Source of the DNA: CAZXCK01 sp964639225 | GTDB taxonomy: Bacteria > Chloroflexota > Anaerolineae > Aggregatilineales > Phototrophicaceae | Assembly (NCBI GenBank): GCA_964639225.1 | Contig: CAZXCK010000097.1 | Location: 1 to 16,891, forward strand | Length of the DNA: 16,891 nucleotides | Direction: 5' to 3' | In this document: in pieces, positions 14,107-16,891 of the stretch | Numbering within the stretch: position 1 is the stretch's first letter | Layout of the letters: the number at the start of each line of letters is the position of its first letter | Position numbers and translations under genes: made by a program | The notes under the pieces: model-generated | Database searches by the model: none | Told to the model about the DNA's origin: nothing | What the model saw: only the letters and a program-made list of their open reading frames with translations

Positions 14107-15186
14107 ATGACGGCGATCACCTTCGAACATGTCACCAAACGCTTTCCCCCCGGCTATCCCGGCGCTGAAGCAGTGCTGGCGGTCGATAACATCTCGTTCA
14201 AGATTCCACAGGGCGACGTGATCGCTATCCTGGGGCCGTCCGGCTGCGGCAAAAGCACGCTGCTGCGCATCGCTGCCGGACTCATGGAACCGGACAGCGG
14301 CACCGTCTATTATGACGGCATCCCCCTGAAAGATGTCCCGCTTCAGGATCGCGGCATCGGCATGGTCTTTGAAACGGGCGCGCTGATGCCACACTGGGAG
14401 ACGCGCCGCTCCGTTGGCTTTTTCCTCAACCTGCGCCACCGCGAACACGAAGTCCCGGAGCGTGTGGCCCGCATCTCACAGATCACCGGCATCGGCATCG
14501 AGCATCTGCTGGACCGTCGTCCGAACCAGCTTAGCGGCGGCGAGCAGCAGCGTGTGTCGGTCGCGCGCGCGCTCACCCGCGATATGCGACTGCTGCTGTT
14601 CGACGAACCGTTCGCCAACCTGGATGCCAAGCTGCGCACCCAGTCCCGCGTCGAACTGAACCGGCTGCTGCGCGAGTATCCGGTGACGGCGCTGTATGTG
14701 ACTCACGACCAGGCCGAAGCCGTCTCGCTCTCCAAACGGATCGCCATCATGCGCGCTGGCCAGTTCGAGCAGCTCGGCACCTACCAGCAACTCTACGAAA
14801 GCCCGCGCAATCTGTTCGTGGCGCAGTTCATCGGCACACCGACCATCAACCTGTTTGCAGGCCACGTCGCCGATGGTCACTGGTACGGCGAAAACTTCGG
14901 CGGCTATCCTATTCGCGGCGACTTAGCCAACGGCACCCCGGTCACGCTGGGAATCCGCCCGCAGTATTTTTCGCTGGTCCCGGACGGCGTGCCCGGCGTC
15001 GTCGATAGTGTGGTGCCGCATCTCTCGGAGAAGTTCCAACTGGTCGAGGTCTGGCTGGCGAAAGAACGCTGGTCGCTGGCCGTACCGCTGGGCGCGCAGA
15101 TTCCGCTCGGCTCGACCATCTACTGCGAGCTGAACCCGGACGAGGCACTCTACTTCGACAGCAAAACCGGCGTGCGCATCGGCTGA
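14107..15186 (+). CDS. ABC transporter ATP-binding protein (sugar/polyamine importer type, with TOBE-like C-terminus)
   Basis: A 359-residue ATPase subunit of the MalK/PotA kind, which powers import through a partner permease. Motifs: Walker A GPSGCGKST (43-51), signature LSGGEQQ (142-148), Walker B LLLFDE (162-167, catalytic Glu167), D-loop NLDAKLR (171-177) and H-loop His200 in YVTHDQAEAVSLSKR. The C-terminal part (about 245-359; LGIRPQYFSLVPDG, 281-294) is a TOBE/OB-fold regulatory domain. The Q-loop residue that is normally Gln is Glu89 (VFETGALMPHW), and the usual ENV motif after it is RSV; the rest is intact, so this looks like a subfamily variant rather than decay. No permease or binding protein is nearby, as for shared ATPases such as MsmX. 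Start ATG 14107 has GGTGGAG about 10 bases upstream. The gene converges on the comEA gene with 8 bases between stops. Substrate unknown. Confidence 0.9.
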   Translation: MTAITFEHVTKRFPPGYPGAEAVLAVDNISFKIPQGDVIAILGPSGCGKSTLLRIAAGLMEPDSGTVYYDGIPLKDVPLQDRGIGMVFETGALMPHWETRRSVGFFLNLRHREHEVPERVARISQITGIGIEHLLDRRPNQLSGGEQQRVSVARALTRDMRLLLFDEPFANLDAKLRTQSRVELNRLLREYPVTALYVTHDQAEAVSLSKRIAIMRAGQFEQLGTYQQLYESPRNLFVAQFIGTPTINLFAGHVADGHWYGENFGGYPIRGDLANGTPVTLGIRPQYFSLVPDGVPGVVDSVVPHLSEKFQLVEVWLAKERWSLAVPLGAQIPLGSTIYCELNPDEALYFDSKTGVRIG

Positions 15187-15194
15187 GTCCGTCG

Positions 15195-15782
15195 TCAGTC
15201 AAACGTCACCAGTTCGGCGATGCGTTCCAGGATAACCGGGCCAATGCCGCTTACATCTTCCAGCGCTGCCAGGTCGGCAAACGGACCGTGCGCCTCGCGG
15301 TAATCGACGATGCGCTGGGCCAGCGCCGGGCCGATGCCGGGCAGCGTCTCCAGTTCGGCAAGCGTGGCGCTGTTGACGGCGACGATACCGCCCCCGCCTG
15401 GTGTGGGCAGAAGCACGGTGTCCGGCTCTCCATGCGCAAAAACATGCACATGATCGCCGTCGCGCAGCGCCCCGGCCACGTTGACGCGGTCCAGATCGGC
15501 GTCGTCGGTGAAGCCGCCCGCCGCGTCGATGGCGTCATGGACGCGGCTACCGGGCGGCAGTTCCAGCGTCTGCTGCGGGTTGTTGACGGCGCCGGTCACG
15601 TAGACCAGCAGCGGGCTGGGCGTGGCCGACGGCAGCGCGGTCGCGGTGGGAATCGGCGGATTGATGGCGATTTCGACCGGGGTCGGGCGCGTCGCCAGCA
15701 GCAGAATCGCCCCCACACCGATGGCCAGCGCCAGCACAACAAAAACGACAATCACAGTACGCGGGCTGTGTTGTGTATACAC
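15195..15782 (-). CDS. comEA: ComEA-type helix-hairpin-helix DNA-binding protein
   Basis: A 195-residue membrane-anchored protein: a short cytoplasmic N-terminus, one membrane helix (about 9-30), a Pro/Thr/Ser linker (32-58), an SLBB-type domain (about 58-116, LVYVTGAVNNPQQTLELPPG) and a C-terminal helix-hairpin-helix pair (about 134-195) with VNSATLAELETLPGIGPALAQRI and DVSGIGPVILERI. This is the standard layout of ComEA, which binds incoming double-stranded DNA outside the membrane during natural transformation. ComEC and other competence genes are not in the window, so uptake is inferred from family only. The start is a GTG at 15782 with GCAGG about 8 bases upstream; the nearest upstream ATG is in another frame and stops quickly. 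The start codon sits inside a 14-bp perfect palindrome. Confidence 0.9.
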   Translation of the reverse strand: MYTQHSPRTVIVVFVVLALAIGVGAILLLATRPTPVEIAINPPIPTATALPSATPSPLLVYVTGAVNNPQQTLELPPGSRVHDAIDAAGGFTDDADLDRVNVAGALRDGDHVHVFAHGEPDTVLLPTPGGGGIVAVNSATLAELETLPGIGPALAQRIVDYREAHGPFADLAALEDVSGIGPVILERIAELVTFD

Positions 15783-15784
15783 AA
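15771..15784. repeat. Perfect 14-bp palindrome over the comEA start codon
   Basis: TTGTGTATACACAA is its own reverse complement and covers the GTG start codon and first codons of comEA. As DNA it could be an operator for a dimeric repressor; in mRNA it could only form an intermolecular or very tight structure. Its first ten bases occur again at 13051-13060 upstream of the large secreted protein gene. Confidence 0.6.
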
Positions 15785-15823
15785 ATTCAACCTGCCTGGA
15801 TCATGAGTCGATAAGCTGAGTCT

Positions 15824-15829
15824 ATTATA
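15824..15829 (-). promoter_or_regulatory. -10 element upstream of comEA
   Basis: A perfect TATAAT on the minus strand lies about 42 bases before the GTG start, so transcription would begin near 15817. No recognisable -35 is found at 16 to 18 bases, so an activator or another sigma factor may be needed. The direct repeat TGAGTC at 15804-15809 and 15817-15822 lies just downstream. Confidence 0.4.
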
Positions 15830-15912
15830 CGGCCCGTCGATTTATATCGCTATTTCGCCCAAAGCATACGATAATGGCCAGCCATTGGAACCCGGACCAC
15901 TGCGAGAACCTC

Positions 15913-16891
15913 ATGACCCGACCTCGTGTGCTGATGATTTCCAAAGCCTGCATTGTGGGCATCTACCAGCGCAAGCTGGAACATATCGCCGCCGCCGGTG
16001 TCGAATTGCTGGCGCTGGTGCCGCCGAGCTGGCGCGACGAGCGCGGCGAAACACCGCTGGAGCGCGTCTACACGCAGGGCTACCAGCTAGAGACGCTGCC
16101 CATCCGCCTCAACGGCAGTTTTCACCTGCACCACTATCGCGGGCTGGGCCGCCGCCTGCGTGACTTTCGCCCGGATATCGTCCACATTGACGAGGAGCCG
16201 TACAACGCCGCCGCCTGGCAGGCGCTCATGCACGCCCGGCGTGCCGGGGCGAAGTCGCTGTTTTTTAGCTGGCAGAACATCAACCGGCGCTATCCGCCGC
16301 CGTTTAGCTGGGGCGAAAAATGGCTGCTGCGCCGCGTCGATTATGGCCTGGCCGGCACCCAGAGCGCCGCCCAGGTGTGGCGCGACAAGGGCTACAGCGG
16401 GCCGCTGGCGGTGATTCCGCAGTTCGGCACCGACCCGGACCTGTTCGCCCCGCCGCAGACACCGCGCCCCGCACGTCCGTTTACGATTGGCTACGTCGGG
16501 CGGCTGGTCGAGGAAAAGGGGCTGCATCTGCTGCTCGAAGCGGCGGCGCGCCTGCCGGGAGACTGGCGTCTGAGTCTGCTGGGGGGTGGTCCGCTGCTGC
16601 ACGATCTGCGGCAGACGGCGGCGCGATCAGGCATCGGTGACCGGGTGAGCTTCGGCGGGCTGGTAAACTCGGTCGAGATGCCGGCGCGCTATCATGACTT
16701 CGACGCGCTGGCGCTGCCCTCACTGACGCGGCCCAACTGGAAAGAGCAGTTCGGGCGCGTGCTGGTCGAGGCGATGGCCAGTGGCGTGCCTGTCGTCGGT
16801 TCAGACAGCGGCGCCATCCCCGATGTGATCGGCAACGCCGGGCTGGCCGTCCCTGAAGGCGATGTCGAGTCGCTGGCGGCGGCACTAGCCC
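15913..16891 (+). CDS. GT4-family glycosyltransferase, 3' end beyond the window
   Basis: The first 326 codons of a GT-B-fold, retaining glycosyltransferase of family 4, which moves a sugar from a nucleotide-sugar donor to a glycan or lipid acceptor, typically in cell-surface polysaccharide synthesis. The N-terminal acceptor half (about 1-180) has LMISKACIVGIYQRKLEHIA and RPDIVHIDEEPYN. The donor half begins at FTIGYVGRLVEEKGLHLLLEA (190-210), with Arg197 and Lys202 expected to bind the donor phosphates. The EX7E motif runs from Glu278 to Glu286 (EQFGRVLVE), followed by AMASGVPVVGSDSGAIPDVI. The frame is open at the last base; members are usually 370-400 residues, so about 50 to 70 residues are missing. 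The ATG at 15913 has only a weak GAGAA upstream and is the first start in frame with the conserved N-terminus. It is divergent from comEA, and the acceptor cannot be inferred. Confidence 0.92.
   Translation, partial: MTRPRVLMISKACIVGIYQRKLEHIAAAGVELLALVPPSWRDERGETPLERVYTQGYQLETLPIRLNGSFHLHHYRGLGRRLRDFRPDIVHIDEEPYNAAAWQALMHARRAGAKSLFFSWQNINRRYPPPFSWGEKWLLRRVDYGLAGTQSAAQVWRDKGYSGPLAVIPQFGTDPDLFAPPQTPRPARPFTIGYVGRLVEEKGLHLLLEAAARLPGDWRLSLLGGGPLLHDLRQTAARSGIGDRVSFGGLVNSVEMPARYHDFDALALPSLTRPNWKEQFGRVLVEAMASGVPVVGSDSGAIPDVIGNAGLAVPEGDVESLAAALA

Noticed and set aside
1..16891. CRISPR arrays, tRNA or rRNA genes, insertion sequences, phage or defence genes
   Set aside because: Intergenic regions were read on both strands; no regularly spaced repeats, cloverleaf with CCA-like end, transposase or nuclease motifs were seen.

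Overview
The window is a GC-rich, gene-dense bacterial segment with AT-rich intergenic gaps. It includes a run of 100 Ns (4538-4637), the usual mark of a scaffold join, so this is probably a draft or metagenome-derived assembly. The gene mix suggests a Chloroflexota (Anaerolineae-like) bacterium: a mitochondrial/alphaproteobacterial-type pyruvate dehydrogenase E1 alpha and beta pair with a one-lipoyl-domain E2, PlsY, a ComEA-type protein, large secreted proteins with DUF11-like repeats and no LPXTG anchor, and an orphan multi-sensor histidine kinase. That lineage call is inference from protein style, not from a marker gene.

Left part (1-4537, all minus strand): a pyruvate dehydrogenase operon reads E1 alpha (3345-4328), E1 beta (2338-3318), E2 (1001-2335), with gaps of 26 and 2 bases. 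It ends at a strong intrinsic terminator (944-973). Beyond the terminator lie an HpcH/HpaI-family aldolase/lyase gene (55-918) and perhaps the first 17 codons of another gene at the window edge. No E3 (dihydrolipoamide dehydrogenase) gene is present.

Middle part (4638-10171): next to the assembly gap is the 5' part of a small gene resembling the DUF1917/Bles03 'putative phosphothreonine lyase' family (minus). It is divergent from a soluble PAS-PAS-GAF histidine kinase (5182-7224). The kinase converges on an unrecognised 201-residue protein, and their stop codons overlap. Then come a PAP2-like integral membrane protein (7954-8544) with its own terminator, and a single-pass membrane protein of unknown function (8720-10171) behind a good sigma-70-type promoter.

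Right part (10187-16891): a hairpin terminator separates that membrane protein from a large secreted multidomain protein on the minus strand (10281-12878). This has a choice-of-anchor-like N-terminus, DUF11/DUF7507-like and prealbumin-like modules, a ten-Asp spacer and an unrecognised C-terminal module. A 496-base divergent region leads to plsY (13375-14013, phospholipid synthesis), whose terminator overlaps the candidate promoter of a solitary ABC-transporter ATPase (14107-15186) with a Glu in the Q-loop. A comEA-type gene (15195-15782, minus) converges on it. A GT4 glycosyltransferase (15913 onward) is cut by the window end.

Apart from the PDH operon the genes are mostly single transcription units with their own promoters or terminators, and no coherent new multi-gene system is evident. 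The best candidates for new biology are the single-pass membrane protein and large secreted protein pair (8720-12878), the unrecognised protein at 7221-7826, and several palindromes or hairpins overlapping start sites.
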